64,000 nucleotides of DNA, from NCBI GenBank assembly GCA_014377445.1, contig JACMPP010000093.1, positions 1 through 64,000 on the forward strand, written 5' to 3'. Source of the stretch: Oligoflexus sp. GTDB lineage: Bacteria; Bdellovibrionota_B; Oligoflexia; Oligoflexales; Oligoflexaceae. The position numbers were made by a program, and so were the translations under genes. Position 1 is the first letter of the stretch. Every line of letters starts with the position of its first letter. The notes under the pieces were generated by a model that was not told where the DNA came from, made no database searches, and was given only the letters and a program-made list of their open reading frames with translations. Positions 55,772-64,000 of this stretch are shown one piece after another.

Positions 55772-56266
55772 TTAAAGGAGGTAGGAGCAGCCTTTGGCCG
55801 CAACTGCGTTAGAGTGCAATTCATCGACGATCACGCTCAGAGCCGCGAGAGAGCCAGGGGCAGCGAAGATTTCTTCATAGGAACCCTGAAGCTGCTGAGC
55901 AAACGCAGGATAGGTCTCCTTCGAGCAACCGAAGGTGTCGGAAAAAGCTTTAAGGGTATTGCCATCGCCTTGAGCAATTTCTTTGCTCAAGGTCGAGAAG
56001 TTTTCCTGGATGAAGGTCTGTTGAGCGTTTTCGGCGACAGCTTTCGATGGTTCCACGCAATTAGAGGTACCCGAGGTCATGCCGAAGAGCTGATTGGCAA
56101 GGGTTTGGTTGGTAGTCGAAGCTAAAAGTTGAGGACCTTGAGATCCAAAAATCATAGAGCCGAGTCCGCATCCAGCCATGCCGAATGGTGCCTTTGCCTT
56201 TGCTAGAGGGGTACTCGCGAGGCAGAGGGCCGCGAAGATTGAATTCCAGTATCTGACCTTCGTCAT
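55772..56266 (-). CDS. DUF3015 secreted protein (paralogue)
   Basis: This 164-residue paralogue of the next gene has a signal peptide ending PLAKAKA. It carries the same marks: GMAGCGLGSMIF, TSGTSNCVEPSKA, AFSDTFGCSKE and a C-terminal Cys. It lacks the charged insert of its neighbour. It is the first gene of the operon; GGAGTTATAT precedes the ATG. A nine-base gap separates the two paralogues. Confidence 0.8.
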   Translation of the reverse strand: MTKVRYWNSIFAALCLASTPLAKAKAPFGMAGCGLGSMIFGSQGPQLLASTTNQTLANQLFGMTSGTSNCVEPSKAVAENAQQTFIQENFSTLSKEIAQGDGNTLKAFSDTFGCSKETYPAFAQQLQGSYEEIFAAPGSLAALSVIVDELHSNAVAAKGCSYLL

Positions 56267-56355
56267 ATAACTCCACTCCTTATATAAAACTATAAGGACA
56301 TGGTATGAAAATCAGAATACCGCGTCAACGTATGTTGCTCGTTAGGCTAAAGAAA

Positions 56356-56383
56356 AAGGCGCTTTCCCGAAGGTAAACGCCTT
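56356..56383 (-). terminator. Terminator with UUCG loop
   Basis: On the minus strand AAGGCGTTTACC-TTCG-GGAAAGCGCCTT forms a 12-position stem (one wobble, one mismatch), followed by TTTCTTT. It lies 30 bases after the stop of the small lipoprotein. Confidence 0.75.
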
Positions 56384-56412
56384 GTACTGTGCGACTTTGA
56401 AAATTCTAGATC

Positions 56413-56619
56413 TTATTGTTCAATGAACGCCCTAAGTTTCTTGCTGCGCGAAGGATGACGAAGTTTTCTAAGCGCTTTGGCTTCGATCTGACGAATAGGG
56501 AGACCGACGATACGCCGCGCCACAGCATTGCCTTTCGAATCCGAGGGGGTCGGAGCTTGGAGGCCACAAGCGCTGAGAATAAATGTAATAAAGAGGCAAT
56601 ACGTAAATCTTTGTATCAT
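56413..56619 (-). CDS. Small lipoprotein
   Basis: This 68-residue protein has a signal peptide ending FILSACG (lipobox LSAC). The mature protein is short and basic ([15 protein letters not shown]). No known family. The ribosome site is weak (GGAC). A terminator follows its stop. Confidence 0.65.
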   Translation of the reverse strand: MIQRFTYCLFITFILSACGLQAPTPSDSKGNAVARRIVGLPIRQIEAKALRKLRHPSRSKKLRAFIEQ

Positions 56620-56644
56620 CGTCAGTCCATTTCGCAGCCGGGAA

Positions 56645-56990
56645 AGATCGGAGCTTATTTGGCAAGCGATTCACAATTGGGTCGTAGCTTACGTGGATGT
56701 GTACTACCCGAATGATAGAGCGGTGCGTGCCGATTTCGAATTGCAGGCATGGGCGACTGATATTTCGTCGAATGAAGGTGGCAGAGTTCTTGATTTTGCG
56801 TCAAACGGCGGTGTGAACGACAAAAATCAGCTTATCGATGTCTGCACGAAGATTATTTTTACCGGAGGCCCCCAGCATGCAGCGGTGAACTTCACACAGC
56901 TGACCGACCTTAGCTTCTTGCCTGGCGGGCCAATGGCAGGCTATCGACCCGCTCCCGAAAACACCAAGCCCTTTAGCCCCACTTTTAAGT
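56645..56990 (+). pseudogene. Relic of a lipoxygenase
   Basis: The frame carries [32 protein letters not shown] and IFTGGPQHAAVNFTQ, which is the lipoxygenase core including the iron-binding His in QHAAVNF. Upstream catalytic parts and the C-terminal Ile ligand are missing. The frame continues into nonsense after ENTKPF. It is a ~115-codon remnant, not a working enzyme. Confidence 0.75.
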
Positions 56991-57044
56991 TCGGGCTTTT
57001 CAGGAATCTGGCTCTGCGCAAATACCTTCCTTGTCACAGATCTC

Positions 57045-57239
57045 ATGAACAAAAACAAACGAATCTTCGCATATGCGCTAGGAGGAATCGTTTTGTTCGA
57101 CATTTTTCTTTTGAATTTCGATAGTCTTGGACAGGCTACGATTCTAAGTGGGGTACTGGCAAATGCCCTCGTGATGATCATTGCCGTAAGCATCGAAGTA
57201 ATAGTCTTCGCCAAGCACCGTACATTGCGCATCGCATGA
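57045..57239 (+). CDS. Possible small membrane protein
   Basis: The 64-residue frame has two hydrophobic segments (GGIVLFDIFLLNF; ILSGVLANALVMIIAVSIEVIVF) after a basic start MNKNKR. There is no good ribosome site. It follows the lipoxygenase relic. Low support. Confidence 0.4.
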   Translation: MNKNKRIFAYALGGIVLFDIFLLNFDSLGQATILSGVLANALVMIIAVSIEVIVFAKHRTLRIA

Positions 57240-57331
57240 GGATCGGCGCATCAATAAATTGATCCAGTCAAGCGGATATTTAATTATCCACTCGTAACAG
57301 CGAGTCAGCTTAATGCCCGGACTAAACGATC

Positions 57332-58216
57332 TCATTTTTTCACTGGCATTGAGCTTCCTTCACCGCCACAGCGCAGTTCCGTTGCCAAAAAACCAAGCAG
57401 TTCGGCCGCATGGTAAGAGACGGTGTAAAGCAAGCGATCGGGCACGAGGATAATACGTCCGTTCTTAACCGCATCGAGCTTTTGCCAGGCTGCGGCTTGC
57501 AGGAGCATCTTCTGCAAAGCTTCCTTGCTGGATGCATCGGCGGCAGACGCGATGATGAAATCTGGCTTGAGCTGCACGAGAACTTCCGCGCTGATCGGAC
57601 TCCAGCCTTTGAAATTGATGTCGCGCAAGACGTTATGAAAGCCCGCACGCTCTGCGATATCATCGATGATCGTGTCGGTTCCCGGGACAATATAGTTGCT
57701 GGCATATTGGATAACGGTGGGGCGCTTTTTACATTTGGGCTGTTTCGCCAAGGCATCGGCGATCGACTTTTCCATCGAAGCGACCAGAATATCCGCCTCC
57801 TTTTCCTTGCCGATCAAGGCGCCAAGCTCCTTGATATTGGTCTCGATGTCGGAGATCCCGCCAAAGGCCTTCTGGACCTTTACATTCACTTTTGCGGCCT
57901 TGAGTTGCTCTATGATGTCTGCGGAACTGTAACTTGCGAGTACGACGAGGTCCGGTTTTACGAAGAGGAGGCTCTCAATATTATCGCCGACTCGCGCCTT
58001 AACGGACTTGGGAATCTCTTGAATAAAGCTGTATTTGGGATTGTCGGCCAAGGTTGATAAGGCCACAAGACGCTGTTCTTCGCCTTTGAGCAGGACGAGC
58101 AGGGTCTCATCGGTACCGACTGTTCCTGAGGCAATCCGCTGGGGCATGGCTCCGGCGCTTAGATTTGCGCTGAAAAGGAGACTTAATGTCGCAATATTTA
58201 AAAATCTTTTGTTCAT
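57332..58216 (-). CDS. BtuF-like substrate-binding protein
   Basis: This 294-residue periplasmic binding protein is of the cobalamin/siderophore/hemin class (PF01497 type), with a signal peptide ending LSAGA. Typical are RIASGTVGTDETLL, LLFVKPDLVVLASY, LKPDFIIASAAD and a final IILVPDRLLYTVS. It delivers a metal chelate to an ABC importer; no permease or ATPase gene is beside it. The ligand is unknown. It is transcribed away from alaS. Confidence 0.82.
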   Translation of the reverse strand: MNKRFLNIATLSLLFSANLSAGAMPQRIASGTVGTDETLLVLLKGEEQRLVALSTLADNPKYSFIQEIPKSVKARVGDNIESLLFVKPDLVVLASYSSADIIEQLKAAKVNVKVQKAFGGISDIETNIKELGALIGKEKEADILVASMEKSIADALAKQPKCKKRPTVIQYASNYIVPGTDTIIDDIAERAGFHNVLRDINFKGWSPISAEVLVQLKPDFIIASAADASSKEALQKMLLQAAAWQKLDAVKNGRIILVPDRLLYTVSYHAAELLGFLATELRCGGEGSSMPVKK

Positions 58217-58387
58217 GCGTTAACCCGACAGTGATGAATGACAATCCCTGTGGTCTAACACGCTCTCAAAGCAGTGACAAGCAACTCGCATCCTTTCGAG
58301 AGACGCGCTAGGATGGGGGAGCCTAAGGCCGATATCATGCCGTAATGACAAGGTCAGGCTCTGTCGTTTTTGAAAAGGATCTTGAAG

Positions 58388-61078
58388 ATGAAAGTAGCTG
58401 AGATTCGTTCCCGATTTCTCAAATTCTTCGAACGCAACGGTCACAGCGTTCAGGACAGCTCCTCGCTGGTCCCCAGCAATGACCCGACCCTGCTCTTCGT
58501 CAACGCGGGCATGGTTCAGTTCAAAGACGTATTCCTCGGCAAAGACCGCCGCGCCTATACCCGAGCCGCGACCTCACAGAAATGTGTGCGAGCCGGCGGC
58601 AAACACAATGACCTTGAAAACGTCGGTTATACCGCACGTCACCACACCTTCTTTGAAATGCTCGGCAACTTCTCGTTTGGCGATTACTTCAAGCAGGACG
58701 CGATTCGTTATGCCTGGGACTTTATCACCCAGGAGTTGAAGCTCCCGAAGGACAAGCTTTACGTCACCGTTTACAAAGATGATGATGAAGCGGCTTTGAT
58801 CTGGGAAAAAGAAATCGGCATCGATCCGAAGCGCATCTATCGCTTCGGTGAGAAGGACAACTTCTGGTCGATGGGCGATACTGGTCCTTGCGGCCCTTGT
58901 ACCGAACTCTTCGTCGATCGCGGCGCGAAGTACGGTTGCGGCAAAAGTGATTGCGCGGTCGGCTGCGATTGCGATCGTTACATGGAATTCTGGAACCTCG
59001 TGTTCATGCAATACAATCGTGATGCCGAGGGCGTTCTTCATCCCCTGCCCAAGCCATCCGTTGATACCGGCATGGGTCTTGAGCGTATCGCCTCGATACT
59101 CCAGGAGACCGAGACCAACTACGAGATCGACAGCTTCATCGGCATTTTGCAGAACATTGCCAAGCTCGCCGGTCACACCTACGATCCCAAAGGTGAGAGC
59201 AACTTCCCTTATCGCGTTATTGCCGACCATTCGCGCGCAATGACCTTTCTCATTGGTGATGGCGTCATGCCTGCCAACGAAGGTCGCGGTTATGTCTTGC
59301 GTCGTATCATTCGTCGCGCCGTTCGTTACGGTAAAAAAATCGGTCTCGAGCGCACCTTCCTTGCTGAGACTTGCGGCTATGTGATCGATCAGATGAAGGA
59401 TGCGTACCCTGATCTTATCGACAAGCACAGCTTTATCCTGAAAGTTGTCCAGGCTGAAGAAGAGCAGTTCCTCAAAACTCTTGAGCGCGGTCTCGCCCTT
59501 CTCGATGAAGAAGTAGCGAAACTCGGCGACAACAAAATGCTGTCGGGTGAAGTGGCTTTCCGTCTTTACGATACCTTCGGTTTCCCAATCGATCTGACCC
59601 GCAACATCTGCGAAGAGCAGGACCTGACCGTGGATGAGCCTGGTTTTGAGCAAGCGATGCTTCGTCAGAAGACGCAGTCCCGTCAACACTGGAAGGGTGG
59701 CACAGCTGGCGACACATCGCTTGACGACCTTTTCAAAGAGATTGCCAACGAAGTTCGCGAAAAGGGCACAACCCTTGGATTCGTGGGTTACGATGCCAAC
59801 GAAACCGAAGAAGGCACTCTGCTTGCTTTGATCCAGGAAAAAGACGGTAAGGCCGTGCGTTGTGATTTTGCCGGAGCCGATGCTTCTGAATATTTCTACG
59901 GCGTCTTCGACATCACGCCTTTCTATGGAGAAGGGGGTGGTCAGGTCGGGGATAAAGGTATGATCAAAGGCCACGGCTTTGAAGGCGAAGTCTTCGATGC
60001 CAAGAAACCGGCCGATGGTATCACCGTCGTTCATATCAAGCCGATCAAGGGCACCTTAAAGGTCGGCGAAGCCTACCTCCAGACGACCGACATCGGTCTC
60101 CGCTCCCTCACAGCCCGCAACCACACAGCGACGCACATGCTGCACTGGGCTCTTCGTCATGTGCTCGGTGATCATGTGAAACAGGCGGGATCGCTGGTGA
60201 ACCCTGAGATGTTCCGCTTCGATTTCGCGCACTTTCAGGCGGTAACCGAAGAAGAACTTCAAAAAGTCGAAGATCTTATCAACGAACGTATCTTCACCGA
60301 TCTTCCTGTCTCCAAGAAAGAGATGAAGAAGGAGGAAGCGGTCGCCGCAGGTGCTATCGCCATGTTTGGCGAGAAGTACGGGGACCGCGTTCGTGTTGTC
60401 CGCGTCGGCGGGTTCTCAACCGAACTCTGTGGGGGGACGCACGTCAACTCCACAGCCGAGATCAACCTCTTCAAGATCGCTTCGGAAAGCTCAGTCGCGG
60501 CCGGCGTTCGTCGTATCGTGGGCTTCACATCGAAGTATGCCTTTGAATATCTGAAGGCCCGCGATCTGGAAACCAAGCATGTAAGGGGCAAACTCAAGGC
60601 TGTGAGCTTTGAGGACGTCGAAGCGAAGATCGATCGCCTAATGGCGTCGGAACGTGATCTCAAAAAACAAATCGATAAGATGAAGTCGGGCCAACTTGCA
60701 GGTCAGATCGATTCGATCATCGAACGGGCTGAAGTTGTGAAGGGCACGAAGATCGTCTCCTTCCTCTGTCCCGAAGATGACTCGGGCGTGAAGACGCTGC
60801 GTGACCTCAGCGAGCAAATCCTCGCCAAGGCTCCTGAGTCAATCGCCATCCTCGGCATGCAACAGACAGGCCTCGGCAAGGCCTTCCTGCTCATTTCGAA
60901 AGGCAAAAAAGCCCCGGCCGGCGTCAATGCGCAGAACGTTGTCAACTCGCTCGCTCCCCTGTTTAACGGCAAGGGTGGTGGTAAGGCCGAGATGGCTCAA
61001 GCCGGCGGCGATAAGCTCGAGGGCTTGAAAGAAGCGCTCGCGAAGGCGCCAAGCCTCATCAAAGAAAGCCTAGTTTAA
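58388..61078 (+). CDS. alaS: Alanyl-tRNA synthetase
   Basis: AlaS charges tRNA-Ala. The 896-residue protein has the class II core ([46 protein letters not shown]). The editing domain has zinc-site HTATHMLH and [12 protein letters not shown], and a C-Ala DHHA1 domain at the end. A Cys/His cluster ([15 protein letters not shown]) is present in the core; it is an insertion seen in some lineages and may bind zinc. ATG 58388 has AAAGGATCTTGAAG ahead. Confidence 0.97.
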   Translation: MKVAEIRSRFLKFFERNGHSVQDSSSLVPSNDPTLLFVNAGMVQFKDVFLGKDRRAYTRAATSQKCVRAGGKHNDLENVGYTARHHTFFEMLGNFSFGDYFKQDAIRYAWDFITQELKLPKDKLYVTVYKDDDEAALIWEKEIGIDPKRIYRFGEKDNFWSMGDTGPCGPCTELFVDRGAKYGCGKSDCAVGCDCDRYMEFWNLVFMQYNRDAEGVLHPLPKPSVDTGMGLERIASILQETETNYEIDSFIGILQNIAKLAGHTYDPKGESNFPYRVIADHSRAMTFLIGDGVMPANEGRGYVLRRIIRRAVRYGKKIGLERTFLAETCGYVIDQMKDAYPDLIDKHSFILKVVQAEEEQFLKTLERGLALLDEEVAKLGDNKMLSGEVAFRLYDTFGFPIDLTRNICEEQDLTVDEPGFEQAMLRQKTQSRQHWKGGTAGDTSLDDLFKEIANEVREKGTTLGFVGYDANETEEGTLLALIQEKDGKAVRCDFAGADASEYFYGVFDITPFYGEGGGQVGDKGMIKGHGFEGEVFDAKKPADGITVVHIKPIKGTLKVGEAYLQTTDIGLRSLTARNHTATHMLHWALRHVLGDHVKQAGSLVNPEMFRFDFAHFQAVTEEELQKVEDLINERIFTDLPVSKKEMKKEEAVAAGAIAMFGEKYGDRVRVVRVGGFSTELCGGTHVNSTAEINLFKIASESSVAAGVRRIVGFTSKYAFEYLKARDLETKHVRGKLKAVSFEDVEAKIDRLMASERDLKKQIDKMKSGQLAGQIDSIIERAEVVKGTKIVSFLCPEDDSGVKTLRDLSEQILAKAPESIAILGMQQTGLGKAFLLISKGKKAPAGVNAQNVVNSLAPLFNGKGGGKAEMAQAGGDKLEGLKEALAKAPSLIKESLV

Positions 61079-61082
61079 GTCT

Positions 61083-61111
61083 TGGGCCCCCTCCTGGGGG
61101 TCTTTTTTTGG
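61083..61111 (+). terminator. Terminator of alaS
   Basis: GCCCCC-TCCT-GGGGGT forms a tight GC stem followed by a T7 run, a few bases after the alaS stop. Confidence 0.88.
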
Positions 61112-61139
61112 ATCGAGAATCGACAAGGAAATCCCGCCC

Positions 61140-61916
61140 GTGACGACAACGAAAATCATCTCCTGGAACGTCAACGGCATAAGGGCCGTGCTCAAGAAAA
61201 ACTTCATGGAATTCTTTGAGGAGGAACTTCCCGATATCCTCTGTTTGCAAGAAACCAAAGCTATGGCCGAGCAAGTCGACATTGATTTGCCGGGCTATCA
61301 TCTCTGGTGGAACAGTGCCGAGAAGAAGGGCTATTCCGGAACAGCGATTTTCTCGCGCTTTCCCGCCCTCAATATTCGTTACGGCATCGGCATCGACAAG
61401 CATGACAAAGAAGGTCGTGTGATCACCGCCGAGTTTGAAAAACTCTTTATCGTCACTGTTTATACACCCAATTCCAAAGACGATCTGGCTCGACTTCCTT
61501 ATCGTCATAAAGAATGGGACGTCGACTTTCTTGAGTACGTACGCAAACTCGAGATGATCAAACCCGTGGTCTTCTGTGGCGATCTGAACGTTGCCCACAA
61601 GGAGATCGATCTGGCGAATCCCAAGACGAATACGAAGAGCGCGGGATTCACTCTGGAAGAACGTTCGAGCTTTGACAATATTGTCGGCGCTGGATTTATC
61701 GACAGTTTCCGACATTTCAATCAGGATCCGCACCACTACACCTGGTGGAGTATGCGAACCGCCGCGCGTCAGCGCAATGTGGGTTGGAGGATCGATTACT
61801 TCTGTGTGTCGGGCGCACTCGTCCCGCATCTGAAGAGCGCCAGCATTCTGCCCAATGTTCTGGGGTCGGATCACTGTCCGGTCGTTGTCGAACTCCAGGA
61901 TATCTTTCCCAATTGA
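61140..61916 (+). CDS. xth: Exodeoxyribonuclease III
   Basis: Xth/ExoA is the AP endonuclease and 3' exonuclease of base-excision repair. Seen in the 258-residue protein are [57 protein letters not shown] and a final GSDHCPVVV, each a metal or catalytic block. It starts at GTG 61140 with AAGGA ahead. It lies just after the alaS terminator. Confidence 0.95.
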   Translation: MTTTKIISWNVNGIRAVLKKNFMEFFEEELPDILCLQETKAMAEQVDIDLPGYHLWWNSAEKKGYSGTAIFSRFPALNIRYGIGIDKHDKEGRVITAEFEKLFIVTVYTPNSKDDLARLPYRHKEWDVDFLEYVRKLEMIKPVVFCGDLNVAHKEIDLANPKTNTKSAGFTLEERSSFDNIVGAGFIDSFRHFNQDPHHYTWWSMRTAARQRNVGWRIDYFCVSGALVPHLKSASILPNVLGSDHCPVVVELQDIFPN

Positions 61917-62144
61917 TGGGGAAAAGATGGGGCCATGCCCCCGTCTCCTCACTTCCTCTGAAGTCGAATCCTGATCGCGCCGTCCGCCCCCAGTTTATGA
62001 TAATCCTCCCATTCATACCTTCGAAAAGAAGTGCAATACTCTGATTCTATTAGGTTTATAAGAGCCAAATCGAGGTTTTTCTAATTTCACAAAAAGCTTC
62101 AAGTAGCCCAATCATTCATCCGAACTACCTTTAGTACTTGGCAG

Positions 62145-62171
62145 AAAATTCTTACAGTCTGTAAGAATTTT
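62145..62171 (+). promoter_or_regulatory. 13-bp-arm palindrome before CheA-like gene
   Basis: AAAATTCTTACAG and its exact inverse flank a single T. It ends 22 bases before the kinase ATG. It could be an operator or a weak AU-rich terminator of xth. The spacing favours a site that acts on the next gene. Confidence 0.55.
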
Positions 62172-62193
62172 TATCGAGAAAGTGAGGGCAGCA

Positions 62194-64000
62194 ATGTCAC
62201 TCTTAAAGCGATTGGGAATTCAATTCAAACAACGGAACGAAACGGACTTCAGGGCTTGGCTCAAGCCCTCGGACCGCTTTCAGTTTGTGGGGCTCAGCGT
62301 TTTTACGCTCGCCGGCCTCACTGTCTGTGGCCTGACGTGGACAGGCGTCTTGCATAGCGGGTTTGAATCTTACAATGGCGCTCTCCTCGCTCTCGCTCTG
62401 ACCGGAGAATGGGTAAACTGGACAAAACTTGGACTCCTCTATGAAGCCTTTCAACTCGAGAAAAAACTGATTGATTCCCAAGCAACGATCGATATCTTAA
62501 CGAAGGATGCAAGGGCGATTGTCGGCAATATTGCGGAAGGTCTCTACATCTTCAAGAGCAATGAGGCGGATGAACTGCTCATCGACGCCCTGCATTCCCC
62601 ACTCTTTCCTGATGAACTCGATGGCAGGACGGAGAGTGCTGATGAATCCCTTAAAGCAATTTTTCAAGCCAGTGCCTTGGGTCCCGACGCTATTCAGGCC
62701 ACGAGGACCATCCTGAAAAAATCCCTTGGCGATACCATTCTTCACTGGGATTTTAATGCTCCTTCTTTGCCCAAAGAACTGCGCCTCTCTCTCGATCGGG
62801 GGAGCCGGGTGGTGACAGCTCAGTGGGAAGCTGTTCGTGGCGACGATGGAATCGTGCAAAAGATTTTACTCATTTTGCAGGACGTAACCGAACTTCGCCT
62901 GATGTACGAAGACTCGCGCGCCCGCAGTGATGACGCTAAACGACTGATGGAATTGATTAGTAACAGTCCCAAGAAAATCGGTGAATTCTTCGCCATCGCC
63001 GAGGCTGTCATAACCGAAGGCAAGGGCACAGTCGAAGGCGAAACGGCCGCCTTGAATCTTAAAAACATTCACACCCTCAAGGGTATGGCGCGTGGGTATC
63101 AACTCGCCGAACTCAGCGAATGTTTTACTCAGCTCGAAGACTCTGTCCAGTCCCAGCCGATCGGCACAGAGAAATCGCTCCAACACCTTCCGTCCTTCCT
63201 AGCCTGCGAAATCAGCCTGCGCAACTATAAGAACCTCTTTATGCGCGCCTACACCCGGCATATCTCAGGTAGCCAGGTCTCAGCCGATCCCAAAGTCGTT
63301 CTGGATCTCGCCCATCAAATCGAGATGGCCTACGTGCGAAGTGATATTGAGGGCGCGTTCAATGCCTTGAACGAGATACGGGCTATCTTTGCCTGCACTC
63401 TGGATAAGATCGTGATCGATGAAATCAGCATGGCCAGGAAATTAGCCGACGAACTGAACAAACCGCAGCCGAATATCTACGCCAATGAACTCGATATACA
63501 GCTTAATGAAACGGGTAAGATCACGTTGAGAAAAGTCTTTGTCCACCTCTTCCGCAACTCGATCGATCACGGCATCGAGCCCGAGGATGAACGTCTCGCC
63601 AAAGGTAAAACTGGTCGCGGCCAAATCTCGATTCATACAGCCAAAGGCGGGGAGTACTATCGCATCACCTACAAGGATGACGGTCAAGGTCTCTCACTCC
63701 CCAAGATCTTGAAGAAGGCTATCGACCTCGGTATGGCCGATGCCGATCGAAAGTATACGACTCAGGAGATGGCCGAACTGATCTTCCAATCCGGACTGTC
63801 CACGACCTCTACACCCAACCCGATCTCAGGCCGCGGCGTGGGGATGGACGCTATTCGATCCTTCCTGAGGCAGGAGGGCGGGAATATCAGTATCGAGCTA
63901 GATCCTGAGAGCGAAGGCCCGATGCAGAAGTTTGCCTTCCTTATCGATATTCCCCTCAGCAAAGCGGATCAGAAGCCCGAGCTTTTGAAACGAGCGAATT
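62194..64000 (+). CDS. Membrane-bound CheA-like histidine kinase, 3' end beyond window
   Basis: At least 602 residues, cut by the window edge. Two membrane segments lie near residues 35-75 (FVGLSVFTLAGLTVCGL and ALLALALTGEW). A PAS-like region follows to about 230. An HPt domain has the phosphorylatable His293 in IHTLKGMARGY. Then come a dimerisation-like region and a CheA-style HATPase with HLFRNSIDHGIE (Asn455), DDGQGLS and SGRGVGMDAI. Unlike soluble CheA it is anchored, with the HPt in the middle and the kinase core after it. ATG 62194 follows GTGAGGGCAGC. It may end in receiver or CheW domains that are not visible. Confidence 0.8.
   Translation, partial: MSLLKRLGIQFKQRNETDFRAWLKPSDRFQFVGLSVFTLAGLTVCGLTWTGVLHSGFESYNGALLALALTGEWVNWTKLGLLYEAFQLEKKLIDSQATIDILTKDARAIVGNIAEGLYIFKSNEADELLIDALHSPLFPDELDGRTESADESLKAIFQASALGPDAIQATRTILKKSLGDTILHWDFNAPSLPKELRLSLDRGSRVVTAQWEAVRGDDGIVQKILLILQDVTELRLMYEDSRARSDDAKRLMELISNSPKKIGEFFAIAEAVITEGKGTVEGETAALNLKNIHTLKGMARGYQLAELSECFTQLEDSVQSQPIGTEKSLQHLPSFLACEISLRNYKNLFMRAYTRHISGSQVSADPKVVLDLAHQIEMAYVRSDIEGAFNALNEIRAIFACTLDKIVIDEISMARKLADELNKPQPNIYANELDIQLNETGKITLRKVFVHLFRNSIDHGIEPEDERLAKGKTGRGQISIHTAKGGEYYRITYKDDGQGLSLPKILKKAIDLGMADADRKYTTQEMAELIFQSGLSTTSTPNPISGRGVGMDAIRSFLRQEGGNISIELDPESEGPMQKFAFLIDIPLSKADQKPELLKRAN

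Noticed and set aside
57240-57331. Possible cobalamin riboswitch for the BtuF-like gene
   Set aside because: This gap is at the wrong end of the gene, and the true upstream gap (58217-58387) shows no B12-box.
58574-60034. 486-codon minus-strand frame
   Set aside because: Shadow of alaS; long because of the codon pattern of the real gene.
61059-61952. 297-codon minus-strand frame
   Set aside because: Opposite xth, which carries every catalytic block.

Overview
The window reads as chromosome of a free-living Gram-negative bacterium with moderate GC. It has many lipobox lipoproteins, a Lol-like ABC pair, a PpiD-type periplasmic foldase and a complete rod-shape locus. The style of the proteins (a DUF3015 pair, a KfrA-like protein, small lipoproteins) suggests Bdellovibrionota/Oligoflexia. 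That placement is an inference, not a measurement. No rRNA, tRNA or CRISPR array was seen.

Layout. 1-5.5 kb is accessory: the start of an exported protein, a KfrA-like DNA-binding protein behind a large palindromic operator, a Fic AMPylase, an IS3 relic, and a KimA-type potassium importer preceded by a clear ydaO/c-di-AMP riboswitch. A small HTH operon with a G8 tract follows. 5.7-15.3 kb is almost all minus strand: a membrane-anchored alpha-carbonic anhydrase with a His/acidic linker, an SDR, purC, rodA, mrdA, mreD, mreC and mreB. 15.6-19.7 kb holds a parvulin foldase, NAD kinase, a 34-bp perfect hairpin and an acyl-CoA dehydrogenase.

20.6-35 kb is the most unusual part: two converging, tightly packed operons. 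The plus operon encodes a lipid kinase, an extended SDR, an acyl-ACP-reductase-like enzyme with an unknown N-terminal domain, a BtaA/DUF3419 aminocarboxypropyl transferase and a LolD/LolE-like ABC pair. The minus operon encodes a formyltransferase-like protein, an alpha/beta-hydrolase fused to an OleC-like adenylating enzyme, a UbiA-type prenyltransferase and a rifampin-phosphotransferase-like dikinase. Together they look like a pathway that makes and moves an undescribed lipid. The product is unknown.

35-44.5 kb carries housekeeping genes (KamA-family radical SAM, Maf, Nth, ferredoxin, PepA, CNNM transporter), small lipoproteins and a GH16-CBM6 glucanase with an altered catalytic motif. 44.5-57.3 kb is a low-density region of secreted proteins and gene relics: methionine aminopeptidase, lipoxygenase, IstB, group II intron maturase, a DDE transposase N-terminus and a truncated integrase. 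It also holds a DUF3015-DUF3015-Lnb_N operon. 57.3-64 kb has a BtuF-like binding protein, alaS, xth and the start of a membrane-bound CheA-like kinase that runs off the window.
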